From Bacillota bacterium (GTDB taxonomy: Bacteria > Bacillota > UBA994 > PWPR01), in assembly GCA_028280325.1 (NCBI GenBank), contig JANQLZ010000080.1, positions 1 to 44,635 of the forward strand: a DNA stretch of 44,635 nt. The letters are read 5' to 3'. Shown here piece after piece: positions 26,984 to 35,192 of the stretch. The notes beneath the pieces were generated by a model, which worked only from the letters and a program-made list of their open reading frames with translations, searched no databases and was not told the origin of the DNA. Both the position numbers and the translations under genes were made by a program. The first letter of the stretch is position 1. The number at the start of each line of letters is the position of its first letter.

Positions 26984-27010
26984 GGGCAGCATTTGCTGCC
27001 CCTTTTTTTT
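26984..27010 (+). terminator. Intrinsic terminator (plus strand)
   Basis: GGGCAGC/GCTGCCC with an ATTT loop, followed by eight Ts. It points along the plus strand after the phosphatase remnant and has no live gene to serve. Confidence 0.85.
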
Positions 27011-27219
27011 GAAAACTTAAAGGGTGAAGAATAAAAAATTCTTATCTGGTATCTCTGGAAGGCATAGTAGTATTAATTCTGGGCATTGTCGGACAAAGCT
27101 TTGATTCTCAGGCCACCGGAAGAGTGTCTCCCAAACTGTTAAATGCCAGCTAATCAAGCAATCTTTACTCGATAAATAGCTATGGAACAAGGTGGGGCCG
27201 GTCTGTCCTGCTGGCTGTT

Positions 27220-28305
27220 TTAACCGGCATAATCGTTGAGTTTATCTACAGTATACTGGAGCTGATCTAAGGTAAGTGCCGGATGCACCGGCAGTGATAA
27301 TACATGGTTGCTGAGCTGCTCTGCTACCGGGCAGCCACAATCATGGAAGGCAAGCCTCTGGTAGCTGGACAGTTTTTGAATCAGGTGTGGATAAAATACC
27401 TGTGCTTGAATGCCGCTATTCAGCAAATAAGACAGTAGTTTGTCTCTGCACCTGGTTTGAATCGTGTAGAAATTGTAAACATGCTCCCGCTTCCTTCTGA
27501 TAAGAGGTAGAATAATAGCTGAATTAGTTATATTTCCAGAATAATAAAAGGCATTTAACTGCCTCTCCCGATTAAAGCCTGCTAACCTGGCCAGCTGCTC
27601 AATGCCAATGACAGCCTGCAAATCATTTGACTTACAATAAATACCCGACATTAATTGTGGCCTGACTCGGCCCTGCGGAAGATTTACCAGTTGTTGGGCA
27701 GCTTCAGCCAGTCTACTGTCATTGGTAGTAATCATCCCGCCTCCGGCACAGGTCATATTATGAACAGCATGAAAGCTAAACGCACCTGCTCTGCCTATTG
27801 ATCCAACTCGTCTGCCATCAATTCGGGCTCCCAGAGCTTGAAAGGTGTCCTCAAAAACCTGTATCCCGCAGCTATCAGCTAAGCCCACGATTTCAGCCAT
27901 ATCAGCCGGCAGTCCATACAGATGAGTCACCAGCACTGCTTTGACTCCACTGACTGTCTGCAGGGCCTGTTTCAGCGCTGCAGATGACATGTTAAAAGAA
28001 TATTCTTCAACATCAATAAAGACTGGCTCTGCTCCGCATAAAACAATGGAATCTGCAGCAGCTGAAAAGTTGAAAGGGGTGGTTATTACTTTATCCCCCG
28101 GCTTAATTCCGGCAGCCAGCAGCATCAACTGCAATGCTGTTGAGCCAGACGAGGTCATAATAGCGTACTTGGCACCGATATATTCGGCGAATTTCTCCTC
28201 AAATTCCTGTACTTTGACACCAGGTGAGACTGGTCCTGATGCATTTAAATTGGCAATCGCTTGAATTTCTTTTTCTCCTAACTGAGGTATGGCTATTGGT
28301 ATCAA
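27220..28305 (-). CDS. DegT/DnrJ/EryC1/StrS-fold PLP enzyme with Lys-to-His substitution
   Basis: A 361-residue fold-type I protein of the sugar aminotransferase family: TSSGSTALQLMLLAAGIKPGD near 52-72, the Asp that contacts the PLP ring nitrogen in FEDTFQALGA, and AFSFHAVHNMTCAGGGMI near 175-194. In aminotransferases this last motif has a Lys that binds PLP (SFHATKNLT); here residue 182 is His (codon CAT at 27762-27760). The same change defines PMP-dependent sugar 3-dehydratases such as ColD and E1, so a dehydratase is possible, as is an inactive or regulatory form. The start is TTG 28305 after GGGAGAG. It stands alone: no nucleotide-sugar genes are nearby. Confidence 0.88.
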   Translation of the reverse strand: MIPIAIPQLGEKEIQAIANLNASGPVSPGVKVQEFEEKFAEYIGAKYAIMTSSGSTALQLMLLAAGIKPGDKVITTPFNFSAAADSIVLCGAEPVFIDVEEYSFNMSSAALKQALQTVSGVKAVLVTHLYGLPADMAEIVGLADSCGIQVFEDTFQALGARIDGRRVGSIGRAGAFSFHAVHNMTCAGGGMITTNDSRLAEAAQQLVNLPQGRVRPQLMSGIYCKSNDLQAVIGIEQLARLAGFNRERQLNAFYYSGNITNSAIILPLIRRKREHVYNFYTIQTRCRDKLLSYLLNSGIQAQVFYPHLIQKLSSYQRLAFHDCGCPVAEQLSNHVLSLPVHPALTLDQLQYTVDKLNDYAG

Positions 28306-28617
28306 ATGTTTACTCTCCCATCATATAATTTAATCAGAGTGTTTCGGCTAATGACTAAATTTAGTTGTCCATACAGTGACAGCACTATGAAACCCTGGTT
28401 CACAGTTAGATATGCACTGGGCTGATACGGGGTCAGCAAAGCTGGAGGTCGTTTAGGGCAGAAAAAAATGAATACGTTTTGAAAATAAAGATAAAAAAGA
28501 CGAAAACTAAATCTATAAAGGTAAGTAATGGCTGTCGCAACCAACAGTTCAATCAATACATACTATGTCAGTTACAGTTAGCTTGTTCGACTTTGCCACT
28601 CTTTACTGGCTTTAATG

Positions 28618-28646
28618 TTGACTAATACATCATAGTTGTTTATAAT
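28618..28646 (+). promoter_or_regulatory. Promoter for the T-box/trpB transcript
   Basis: TTGACT, a 17-base spacer and TATAAT, about 25 bases before the T-box stem I. Near-consensus sigma-A type. Confidence 0.85.
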
Positions 28647-28670
28647 TGGTGAAACTCATATTATAAAACT

Positions 28671-28925
28671 GCGATTGAGAGTAGTAGATTTGTGAAATAA
28701 TTTCAGAGAATCAAACGATGGTGGAAGTTTGATATTAGCCAGCAAATTGAATGGACTCAGGAGTTGAAGCTGAATATCAGTAGGCAACACGGGTTTCTCC
28801 CGTTAACGAGATAGAATATCGGATTAATATCCCGTATTTGAATGAGATTAGTTTTTAACTAATATTTTATGAGGTGGCACCGCGTAAATCGCCCTCTATA
28901 TGCTCGGCATATAGAGGGCTTTTTA
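28671..28925 (+). promoter_or_regulatory. T-box leader, Trp-specific
   Basis: A classic T-box. Stem I begins GAGAGTAGTAGATTTG with the AGTA loop-E strand; the AGAGA bulge and an apical stem ATCAAAC/GTTTGAT follow. The opposite strand CAAATTGAATGGACTC places the specifier codon TGG (Trp) at 28752-28754. The T-box sequence TGAGGTGGCACCGCG is at 28870-28884. The terminator CCCTCTATATGC/GCATATAGAGGG plus TTTTT is at about 28891-28925. Uncharged tRNA-Trp should stabilise the antiterminator and switch on trpB. Confidence 0.93.
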
Positions 28926-28950
28926 ATTCTGATTAAAGGAGGGCTAAAAG

Positions 28951-28968
28951 ATGTTTGTTAATACCTGA
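28951..28968 (+). other. Five-codon ORF with a strong ribosome site upstream of trpB
   Basis: ATG TTT GTT AAT ACC TGA, preceded by AAAGGAGGGCTAAAAG, lies between the T-box terminator and the trpB ribosome site. It encodes MFVNT. It could be a translated leader peptide or the stump of a deleted first gene of the operon. It has no Trp codon. Confidence 0.45.
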
Positions 28969-29032
28969 ACTTGAACTGTTTTGACACCTGTCGACGATAA
29001 AAATATTAGCCCAAATTTAGGAGGATATTATA

Positions 29033-30202
29033 ATGAATTTTAATGGTTATTTTGGCGATTTTGGCGGAATGTATGTACCACCTCAACTGCAAAATGCTTT
29101 GACTGAGGTTGAACAGGCTTTTTATAAATATTATCAGGAGGAAGAGTTTCTAAACGAACTGAAGTACTACCAAAAGGAATATATTGGAAGATCTAATCCG
29201 CTGTATTATGCAGAAAACCTGACCAAATATCTTGGTGGAGCCAAGATTTATTTAAAGCGAGAAGATCTCAATCATACCGGAGCCCATAAGATTAATAATA
29301 CAATCGGCCAGGTATTGCTGGCCAAAAGGATGGGCAAGAAAAGGATTATTGCTGAAACGGGAGCTGGCCAGCATGGTGTGGCCACAGCAACAGTATGTGC
29401 TCTTTTTAATATCGACTGTACGATTTATATGGGGGCAAAAGATATGGCCAGGCAAAGCCTGAATGTATTTAAAATGGAGCTGTTGGGTGCAAAAGTAGTT
29501 GGGGTAACTGCCGGCAAGAAAACCTTGAAGGATGCCGTCGATGCCGCTTTACAAGATTTTATCAGTAACCACCGAAAAACTTTTTACCTGTTGGGGTCAG
29601 CTGTTGGCCCTCATCCCTACCCGGTTATGGTTCGTGAATTTCAAAGCGTAATAGGGCGGGAAGCCCGAGAACAGATTCTTAAAAAAGAAGGCCGTTTACC
29701 CAACTATTTAATCGCCTGTGTTGGCGGTGGCAGCAATGCCATCGGTCTGTTTCATGCCTTTTATCATGATCAGGGGGTCAAGATTTACGGAGTTGAGCCG
29801 GCTGGAAAAGGCTTAGATACCTCTGAGCACGCTGCCTCATTGACTAAGGGGTCAATAGGTATTATTCATGGCTTTAAATGCTACACAATCCAGGATGAAC
29901 AAGGCAATGACCTGCCGGTTCATTCCATAGCAGCCGGGCTGGATTACCCGGGGGTAGGTCCTGAACACTGTTTTTACAAAGATACGCAAAGAGCAAGTTA
30001 TGTGACCGCAACTGATCAGGAGGCCTTAGTAGCATTTAAACTATTATGCAAAACTGAAGGTATAATCCCGGCTCTGGAAAGCTCTCACGCGTTGAGCTAT
30101 GCTGCAAAGTTAGCTAAAGAACGTCCTCAGGAAGAGATTATTATTGTAAATTTGTCGGGCAGAGGCGATAAGGATGTTCAGCAAATAAAAGAATTCCTAT
30201 AA
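29033..30202 (+). CDS. trpB: Tryptophan synthase beta chain
   Basis: PLP enzyme that condenses indole with L-serine to give L-tryptophan. The 389-residue protein has the TrpB1-type motifs: FGGMYVPP at the N-terminus, [16 protein letters not shown] with the PLP lysine at residue 86, [16 protein letters not shown], the phosphate loop VGGGSNAIG and SGRGDKD at the end. The ATG at 29033 follows TTAGGAGGATATTATA. It is controlled by the Trp T-box just upstream. No trpA or other trp gene is next to it, so here it may serve indole salvage, or the rest of the pathway lies elsewhere. Confidence 0.96.
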   Translation: MNFNGYFGDFGGMYVPPQLQNALTEVEQAFYKYYQEEEFLNELKYYQKEYIGRSNPLYYAENLTKYLGGAKIYLKREDLNHTGAHKINNTIGQVLLAKRMGKKRIIAETGAGQHGVATATVCALFNIDCTIYMGAKDMARQSLNVFKMELLGAKVVGVTAGKKTLKDAVDAALQDFISNHRKTFYLLGSAVGPHPYPVMVREFQSVIGREAREQILKKEGRLPNYLIACVGGGSNAIGLFHAFYHDQGVKIYGVEPAGKGLDTSEHAASLTKGSIGIIHGFKCYTIQDEQGNDLPVHSIAAGLDYPGVGPEHCFYKDTQRASYVTATDQEALVAFKLLCKTEGIIPALESSHALSYAAKLAKERPQEEIIIVNLSGRGDKDVQQIKEFL

Positions 30203-30262
30203 AAGTTACTTCCTGTAATAATGTGTGGTATTAAATACGAGTGTTAACCAAACTGATTAAGT

Positions 30263-30295
30263 AAAAAGGCTGGCGTGGAAATGAACCCGCCAGCC
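30263..30295 (-). terminator. Terminator between convergent trpB and metalloprotein gene
   Basis: GGCTGGCG/CGCCAGCC with a loop of about 12 bases. The minus strand has the better T-run (five Ts), so it mainly serves the gene ending at 30310; it may also stop trpB. Confidence 0.8.
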
Positions 30296-30309
30296 TCAGC
30301 TTAATTAAA

Positions 30310-31185
30310 TTAAACTCGCAAAAACTCCTCCGCAAATCTGTCAATATTCATCCTGGCAATCCGCCGCACCTCTGCTATTCCCTTTTGCTGATAAGCCTTA
30401 TAAACCAGGGCATAGCCTAAGCGATGGGTTAGCCGTTGCCCGGCAAACGCCTTTTTCAGCATATCGTCTTTATCGGCTGACTCACTCTGATCCATTATCA
30501 CCAGCTCACGATAGTTTTGATGCAGCAGTTGGTATTCCTCTGCTGAAACATTGTAATCATCAGTTGGCAGAGATTGAGCGCTAGCTAAAGGTAAATTATT
30601 AGCCAGGCGATAATTATAGGCACTGAATATCCCGATACCTTCATAAGGTATCAGATAGTTGATTGTTTTCAGGATATTGGGTTTGGTTGTCAGGTCAAGG
30701 TACACACCATGCAGACTGCTCGTTACAGTATGAGCTGTTTCATGAATAGAAATTGAAAAAACCTCTCTAATATCTTCCAGGCAGATTTGAGAATTTAAAT
30801 TAATACAGCTGACATCGTCAAGGCCAATACCAATATCATAGCCAATAACCGGGCAGACCACTGTATTAGTTGAGTTGTAATCCTTAAACACATCGCCAAC
30901 ATTTTTCTCAATAACAGCTTGCCACTCGGCTGTCCTACTTTTCAGGTTGTTAGCAAGTTCTCTAATTTTGGCCACATTCTGAGGTAGATTTCGCAAACCA
31001 TATCCGGCATTATCATGCCCTTTAACAGATCTTTTCAGGTTTTCAAGACTAAACTCTGAACCCGTCAGCCGGACATGTTTCTGAATCGTCTGATAGCCCA
31101 TGGTATCGGCAATGAGATTTATATCCTGACCCTGGTCAAGGACAGCAAAAAAATGATCAAGGTAACTAAAATCAAATTTCATCAT
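30310..31185 (-). CDS. Putative HExxH zinc metallopeptidase, unknown family
   Basis: A protein of about 290 residues whose only diagnostic motif is SISIHETAHTV: a HExxH zinc site at about residues 147-151. An acidic candidate third ligand, YEGIG, follows about 30 residues later, as in gluzincin-type enzymes. There is no signal peptide or membrane segment, so it is probably cytosolic. I do not recognise the family; it may belong to one of the poorly studied DUF-type putative zinc peptidases. Two ATGs are adjacent (31185 and 31182), both served by GAGGATGAG. It begins just after the GNAT gene's stop codon at 31187, so the two are translationally coupled. Confidence 0.65.
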   Translation of the reverse strand: MMKFDFSYLDHFFAVLDQGQDINLIADTMGYQTIQKHVRLTGSEFSLENLKRSVKGHDNAGYGLRNLPQNVAKIRELANNLKSRTAEWQAVIEKNVGDVFKDYNSTNTVVCPVIGYDIGIGLDDVSCINLNSQICLEDIREVFSISIHETAHTVTSSLHGVYLDLTTKPNILKTINYLIPYEGIGIFSAYNYRLANNLPLASAQSLPTDDYNVSAEEYQLLHQNYRELVIMDQSESADKDDMLKKAFAGQRLTHRLGYALVYKAYQQKGIAEVRRIARMNIDRFAEEFLRV

Positions 31186-31186
31186 C

Positions 31187-32029
31187 TCATCCTCTTCTTT
31201 CCATAACAATGCAGTCACTTTTTTGCAGTTCAAAGCCATAATCAGTCAATTCATCTTTTTCAATCAATAATGCCGGAGGAAGCATGATACTGAGCTTATC
31301 AATCCCTGATTTTAAAGCCCTGTTCACAGCAAAGCTGAAACAGGCTTCTGCATCGCCATGATAGATAGCAATTTGCAGCCCCCGCTCCGGCATAAATCTA
31401 TAGCCTAAAATGATTATGCTCTCAGTGTCCTGGTCATAATAGACAAAGCCTGCCTGAGCCCAGGCTCGGTACAAGCTTTCATTCATTTTATAGAAAGTTC
31501 TGTTCATAATCATAAATGACTCCCATTTCTTTTCAAGTGGCTGCAAGAGTCGGACAGCTCTTTCTGTGGATACTGACACAAAATTAGGGCCATGGCTGCT
31601 TGCTACCACCCTGTCTTTAAGACACAAATCTGCCCCACTGTATTGCCCTGCCAATGTGAATCCATTGATGCTGGCCAAACCAGCACTGGCAGCATTATTG
31701 ACACCGGTATACATTCTGACTTTATTGATATTGAGCTTTGCTGCCTGAGCCAGGTAGCTTTTGTAAATAGCCTTACCAAAACCCTGGCCCTGATATTCTG
31801 GATCGACTCGCAGAGTCTCCAGCCAGGCAGAGTTATCGTATAAAATGGTAAATTTGCCGATCCCGGCGATCACCCCGTCAACCTCAGCCACAAACAGGGG
31901 CTGTTCTGGAGCAGCTGTAAAGTCATTCCACATTCTCTTTAAATACTGCAGCTTAGGTGTTGAGAGACTTTCAACACGCAATGCTGACAGCTTGTCACTC
32001 TCAACAGCAGGTCTAACGCTTATCTTCAT
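31187..32029 (-). CDS. GNAT family N-acetyltransferase
   Basis: A 280-residue protein with one clear GNAT domain in the first half: VRPAVESDKLSALRV (beta1-alpha1), GVIAGIGKFTI (beta strands) and the acetyl-CoA loop LRVDPEYQGQGFGKAIY near residues 73-89, then VNNAASAGLASINGF. The second half (about 150-280) may be a diverged second GNAT-like domain (QSDCIVMERRG at the end). The start ATG 32029 follows AGGAGCAATTACAG. The acceptor is unknown. It lies directly upstream of, and nearly overlaps, the HExxH gene, so the two products probably act on the same target or pathway (inference). Confidence 0.85.
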   Translation of the reverse strand: MKISVRPAVESDKLSALRVESLSTPKLQYLKRMWNDFTAAPEQPLFVAEVDGVIAGIGKFTILYDNSAWLETLRVDPEYQGQGFGKAIYKSYLAQAAKLNINKVRMYTGVNNAASAGLASINGFTLAGQYSGADLCLKDRVVASSHGPNFVSVSTERAVRLLQPLEKKWESFMIMNRTFYKMNESLYRAWAQAGFVYYDQDTESIIILGYRFMPERGLQIAIYHGDAEACFSFAVNRALKSGIDKLSIMLPPALLIEKDELTDYGFELQKSDCIVMERRG

Positions 32030-32162
32030 CTGTAATTGCTCCTGTTCTTTTGCTGGTATTAACCATGATCAAATCAATGCTTAATATTACAGCCTATGGC
32101 TATAACACTGCCCAACAATAATACTATTAAGCTTCTGACCTGGTCAAGGCTTGGCTTGAACT

Positions 32163-32504
32163 CTATTTGTAGGACATGTAAAAGAGAATGACAGAGGTTA
32201 CGTAGGTCGCTATTGACAGACCATAGATTCCAATAGAAAAGATATGCAGATTGATACCCAATGTTTGATGCACATTAAACAGGCTGCAGACCGAAACCAA
32301 TAACAGCAAACTGATAATATACTTGGTTGCCAGGCTTCTAACCTTTATTCTAAAGTAAGTATCCATTCTATTTACCAGCTCCAGATCAATTGCGGCCAGG
32401 GCCAGGGTAATAAAACCAAACAAAAAGAAATCATATCTGTTCTGAATATAGCCCCACATAATGACAAACACAATTGAAAGATAAATAACAAACTTTTTCA
32501 CCAT
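32163..32504 (-). CDS. Small integral membrane protein, unknown function
   Basis: A 113-residue hydrophobic protein with about four membrane spans: near residues 4-20, 25-43, 62-78 and 88-110. The ATG at 32504 follows a strong site, TTGGAGGTGTAGTAA. No family motif is recognisable. It is 130 bases upstream of the GNAT gene on the same strand and may share its transcript. Confidence 0.65.
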   Translation of the reverse strand: MVKKFVIYLSIVFVIMWGYIQNRYDFFLFGFITLALAAIDLELVNRMDTYFRIKVRSLATKYIISLLLLVSVCSLFNVHQTLGINLHIFSIGIYGLSIATYVTSVILFYMSYK

Positions 32505-33044
32505 TTACTACACCTCCAATAGTAAACTTTTCAAGATCATTCTCAGATCTATCTATTTATGTAAATGAAAAAGGTAATAACCGCTTGCAGAAAGCTCTTA
32601 CTGCCAGCCATTACTGACTGATCCAGCTATTGTTTCGGATAAACCGATTGTGACACATAGAATTGACAATGCTATTCTCTAATCTGGCCAATTGAGTAGT
32701 TCACCTCCAACAGAAATACTCAAAAAAACAGTAGAATGGTTTGACTAATTGTTAGCCAATAGCTAAATTTATATTATTTTTGGACATTGTCTAACTATTT
32801 AACATATTACTAATTGTTCAATAAATATAATACTACAAAAACTCTATTATTTTAAAATTATTTTAAAACTGGTCGATTTAAAGGCCTAATCGGTAATTTA
32901 ATGAAAATACCTGCCAATAAAAAACAAAAACAGCTATTTAAAAACTGTCTTTGTTTATGTTATTTTTATTTATCTTGATTTTAAAAATTAATTAAATACA
33001 TTCAATCCTGTAATAAATTAGCAATTTTGCTTGAATAAAGCCTG
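32505..33044. other. AT-rich intergenic region
   Basis: About 540 bases. The only supported element is a terminator for the ABC permease gene (32916-32954). The rest is AT-rich with no convincing gene. A possible 26-codon frame near 32620-32695 on the minus strand was rejected. Confidence 0.6.
32916..32954 (-). terminator. Terminator of the GntR-ABC operon
   Basis: On the minus strand ACAAAGACAG pairs with CTGTTTTTGT (one G-T pair that would be a mismatch on the plus strand), followed by TTTTT. Confidence 0.65.
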
Positions 33045-33779
33045 CTAATTTTTTACCTCAGCCTTGCTGATCAACAGGTAATTAAAGAATGATACTATGG
33101 CCACAGCAACCAGTGTAGAAAAAATCGCTATATAAGGATTAACATTATTATACAACCCCAGCATCCTCAGCAGCAAGCCTCGCAGCCAGGCAAAAATTTT
33201 GAAGCTGGTCATACTGTCAATCAACGGCAAAACGATTATAAAGAAAACTGGTGGCAGGATTGATACAATCAGTTTTGTAGTTTTGTTCGAGTGATAATAG
33301 ATCATAGATATCAGGTAGCCTGTGATCGCAATCAGGGTATAAATTACCAGCATCCATAAGAATCTGTCCACAAAAAGCTGAAGGCTGGCTACTCCCTGAT
33401 ATTTTGCGCCGTAAAAAACTGCAAACAGATTTTGCACTTCTGCAAGTCGGAGGGAAATAAACCCAAAAACACTGTCTACAGCTGCCATGATTGCGGCCAG
33501 AGAAAACATGCTCCCGGTAAAAGCCAAAAACTGTGTTTTTCTCGAAACGCCGTTAATCAGAGAAAAGTAAAATATTTCTGTAAAAGATGCTACCCCGGCT
33601 ACGAAAATAAAGATAATGGAAGCGATTTCCAAGCCTCCAACCGAGACATTAATCCTCTGGGGAGATATCAGGTTTACTATAGCAAATATTATAAACAGTG
33701 TTATAATAATCCCGTAAAAAATCATTATAGCCCTTTTGTAGTCCCAGAGATGATATTGTATCAGTGTTTTCAATCTCAT
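33045..33779 (-). CDS. ABC transporter permease
   Basis: A 244-residue integral membrane protein with about six hydrophobic spans, beginning MRLKTLIQYHLWDYKRAIMIFYG, a typical ABC-2-like N-terminal amphipathic helix then first span. It follows the ATPase by one base and is the last gene of a GntR-ATPase-permease operon, the layout of YtrA-regulated transporters in Firmicutes. The ATG at 33779 has AGAGGTGG upstream. The substrate is unknown; related systems export antimicrobial peptides or respond to cell-wall antibiotics. Confidence 0.85.
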   Translation of the reverse strand: MRLKTLIQYHLWDYKRAIMIFYGIIITLFIIFAIVNLISPQRINVSVGGLEIASIIFIFVAGVASFTEIFYFSLINGVSRKTQFLAFTGSMFSLAAIMAAVDSVFGFISLRLAEVQNLFAVFYGAKYQGVASLQLFVDRFLWMLVIYTLIAITGYLISMIYYHSNKTTKLIVSILPPVFFIIVLPLIDSMTSFKIFAWLRGLLLRMLGLYNNVNPYIAIFSTLVAVAIVSFFNYLLISKAEVKN

Positions 33780-33780
33780 T

Positions 33781-34644
33781 TTAAACCACCTCTTTCGAAT
33801 TAGTTAAATGGACAAAAAGTTTCTGCAGATCTAATTTAGATATCTCCAGCCCCTCGGGCAGCTCAGCTCGGTTGAGCTGGTCCAAAATATATGCTGATTT
33901 CAAGCCCCCTAAAGAGTCTACCCCTAAAACATTTTTTCCAGCTATATAATTCTCAACAGCTGTAGAAGAGCCCGAAACTGTATACCCTTGTGACAGTAGA
34001 TTTTCTACGGTATCAAACAATAAGGTTTTGCCCTTGCTGATAATTATTACCTCCTCAATAATATCTGAGACCTCTTCAATTAAATGAGTGGATATAACTA
34101 TTGTTCGGGGATTAATGCTGTAATTCTTCAGCAGCTCTTTATAGAACAGATCCCGATGATTAGCGTCCAAACCCAGTATGGGCTCATCTAACAGGATGAT
34201 TTCGGCGTTGGAAGCCAGGGCCACAATAATTTTAAACACAGAGGAATAACCTGTTGACAATTCACTAATTTTCTTTCTGGTTTTCAGGCCAAACAGTTGG
34301 GACAGTTCAGCAGCATAAGCCTGGTCAAACGAAGAATAAAACTTTTGCGACCAGTAGAATACTTCATTGACTGTTAACGATTCCGGGTACAGCTTTTTTT
34401 CATTCATGCAGTAGATTCGAGACAGCACCGCATCGTTTTCCTTCACACATTGCCCCTCAATCAACACCTCCCCTTCTGTGGGGATAAGTTTATTGGTCAT
34501 AATATTTAAGAGCGTGGTTTTACCGGCGCCGTTGCGGCCCAGCAGCCCATAGATCTTATTCTTTTCCAGCCTTAAATTAATCTTGCATAAAGCAGTTGTG
34601 GCACCAAATTTTTTAGTCAGATTTCTTATGTCAATAAAGGCCAT
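33781..34644 (-). CDS. ABC transporter ATP-binding protein
   Basis: A 287-residue ATPase: Walker A GRNGAGKTT near residues 35-43, Walker B EIILLDEPILGLD and switch His in VISTHLIEE. The signature is LSTGYSSVFK rather than LSGGQ, a variation common in this subfamily of GntR-linked transporters. The last 80 residues are a C-terminal extension. It starts five bases after the GntR regulator with ribosome site GAGGAG. It energises the permease encoded immediately downstream. Confidence 0.93.
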   Translation of the reverse strand: MAFIDIRNLTKKFGATTALCKINLRLEKNKIYGLLGRNGAGKTTLLNIMTNKLIPTEGEVLIEGQCVKENDAVLSRIYCMNEKKLYPESLTVNEVFYWSQKFYSSFDQAYAAELSQLFGLKTRKKISELSTGYSSVFKIIVALASNAEIILLDEPILGLDANHRDLFYKELLKNYSINPRTIVISTHLIEEVSDIIEEVIIISKGKTLLFDTVENLLSQGYTVSGSSTAVENYIAGKNVLGVDSLGGLKSAYILDQLNRAELPEGLEISKLDLQKLFVHLTNSKEVV

Positions 34645-34648
34645 TAAT

Positions 34649-35008
34649 CTAACTCCTCTCTATCATAGCGATAATTTCAGACTTGGGAATGCCGAGTTTG
34701 GCAGCCTCCTTTAACAGGTTTTTGATATAAGTCTCAACAAAACTTATTTTGCGCTTCTCCATAATCTTTTCAACAGCTCCCTCACTTACAAACATTCCAA
34801 CACCTCGCTTTTTATAAACAATTTGATCGTTAACCAGTAAATTTACTCCTTTTAATGCAGTAGCAGGGTTTATTTTGTAGCTGACAGATATTTCAGTAGT
34901 TGAGGGTATTTTGGTTTCTTCCGGAAAAGCACCGGCCAAAATAGCGTCTTCCAGTCCTTCAGCAAGCTGAATATAGATCGCCTTATCACTGTTAAAATCA
35001 ATTAACAT
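34649..35008 (-). CDS. GntR family (YtrA subfamily) transcriptional regulator
   Basis: A 119-residue winged-helix repressor. The N-terminal GntR domain reads IYIQLAEGLEDAILAGAF, IPSTTEISVSYKINPATALKGVNLL and VYKKRGVGMFV; the C-terminal tail is only about 45 residues, typical of the YtrA subfamily and without a sugar- or fatty-acid-binding domain. It starts at ATG 35008 after GGGGGAGGGGAAGTAG. It opens the operon with the ABC transporter and should repress it by binding the dyad at 35037-35058. Confidence 0.93.
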   Translation of the reverse strand: MLIDFNSDKAIYIQLAEGLEDAILAGAFPEETKIPSTTEISVSYKINPATALKGVNLLVNDQIVYKKRGVGMFVSEGAVEKIMEKRKISFVETYIKNLLKEAAKLGIPKSEIIAMIERS

Positions 35009-35036
35009 CTACTTCCCCTCCCCCTTTAGTTATTTG

Positions 35037-35085
35037 GTTAACTACTAATGTAACTAACTATATAGCACTTTTAAGGCAATGTCAA
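35037..35085 (-). promoter_or_regulatory. Promoter and operator of the GntR-ABC operon
   Basis: On the minus strand: -35 TTGACA (35085-35080), 17-base spacer, -10 TATAGT (35062-35057). The imperfect dyad GTTAACTAC-TAAT-GTAACTAAC at 35037-35058 (7 of 9 positions symmetrical) overlaps the -10 and start site, where an autorepressor would bind. Confidence 0.75.
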
Positions 35086-35154
35086 TAGTTTGGTCATATT
35101 TATGACCATATATTTAAACCTCTTTCGAATGATCGCAGTGCGACGGGATTATAT

Positions 35155-35184
35155 AAAAAAAGAGGACTGCCGCGGCATCCTCTT
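35155..35184 (-). terminator. Terminator after the Ig/propeller lipoprotein gene
   Basis: AAGAGGA/TCCTCTT enclosing the palindrome TGCCGCGGCA; seven Ts follow on the minus strand. Confidence 0.9.
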
Positions 35185-35192
35185 AAAGTTAT

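Larger units (their letters stand above)
26361..27219. other. Intergenic region with gene remnants
   Basis: About 860 bases. From 26361 to about 26700 it is AT-rich with no gene visible. Then come the alkaline-phosphatase fragment, a plus-strand terminator and a second short coding-like stretch (about 27028-27152) translating to YLVSLEGIVVLILGIVGQSF and ending at a stop, with one hydrophobic segment but no start codon. This second stretch may be another relic; I do not recognise it. Confidence 0.5.

Noticed and set aside
28302-28556. 84-codon minus-strand frame overlapping the DegT gene start
   Set aside because: It starts with a TTG without a ribosome site and has an odd aromatic-rich composition. 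The four-base overlap with the DegT start is suggestive, but not enough.
28671-28925. T-box specific for an amino acid other than Trp
   Set aside because: TGG falls in the specifier-loop position when stem I is paired (CAAAT with ATTTG, ACTC with GAGT), and it agrees with the trpB gene downstream.
32617-32710. Possible 26-codon peptide on the minus strand after GGAGGTG
   Set aside because: The spacing from GGAGG to the TTG start is about 12 bases, too long, and nothing supports translation.
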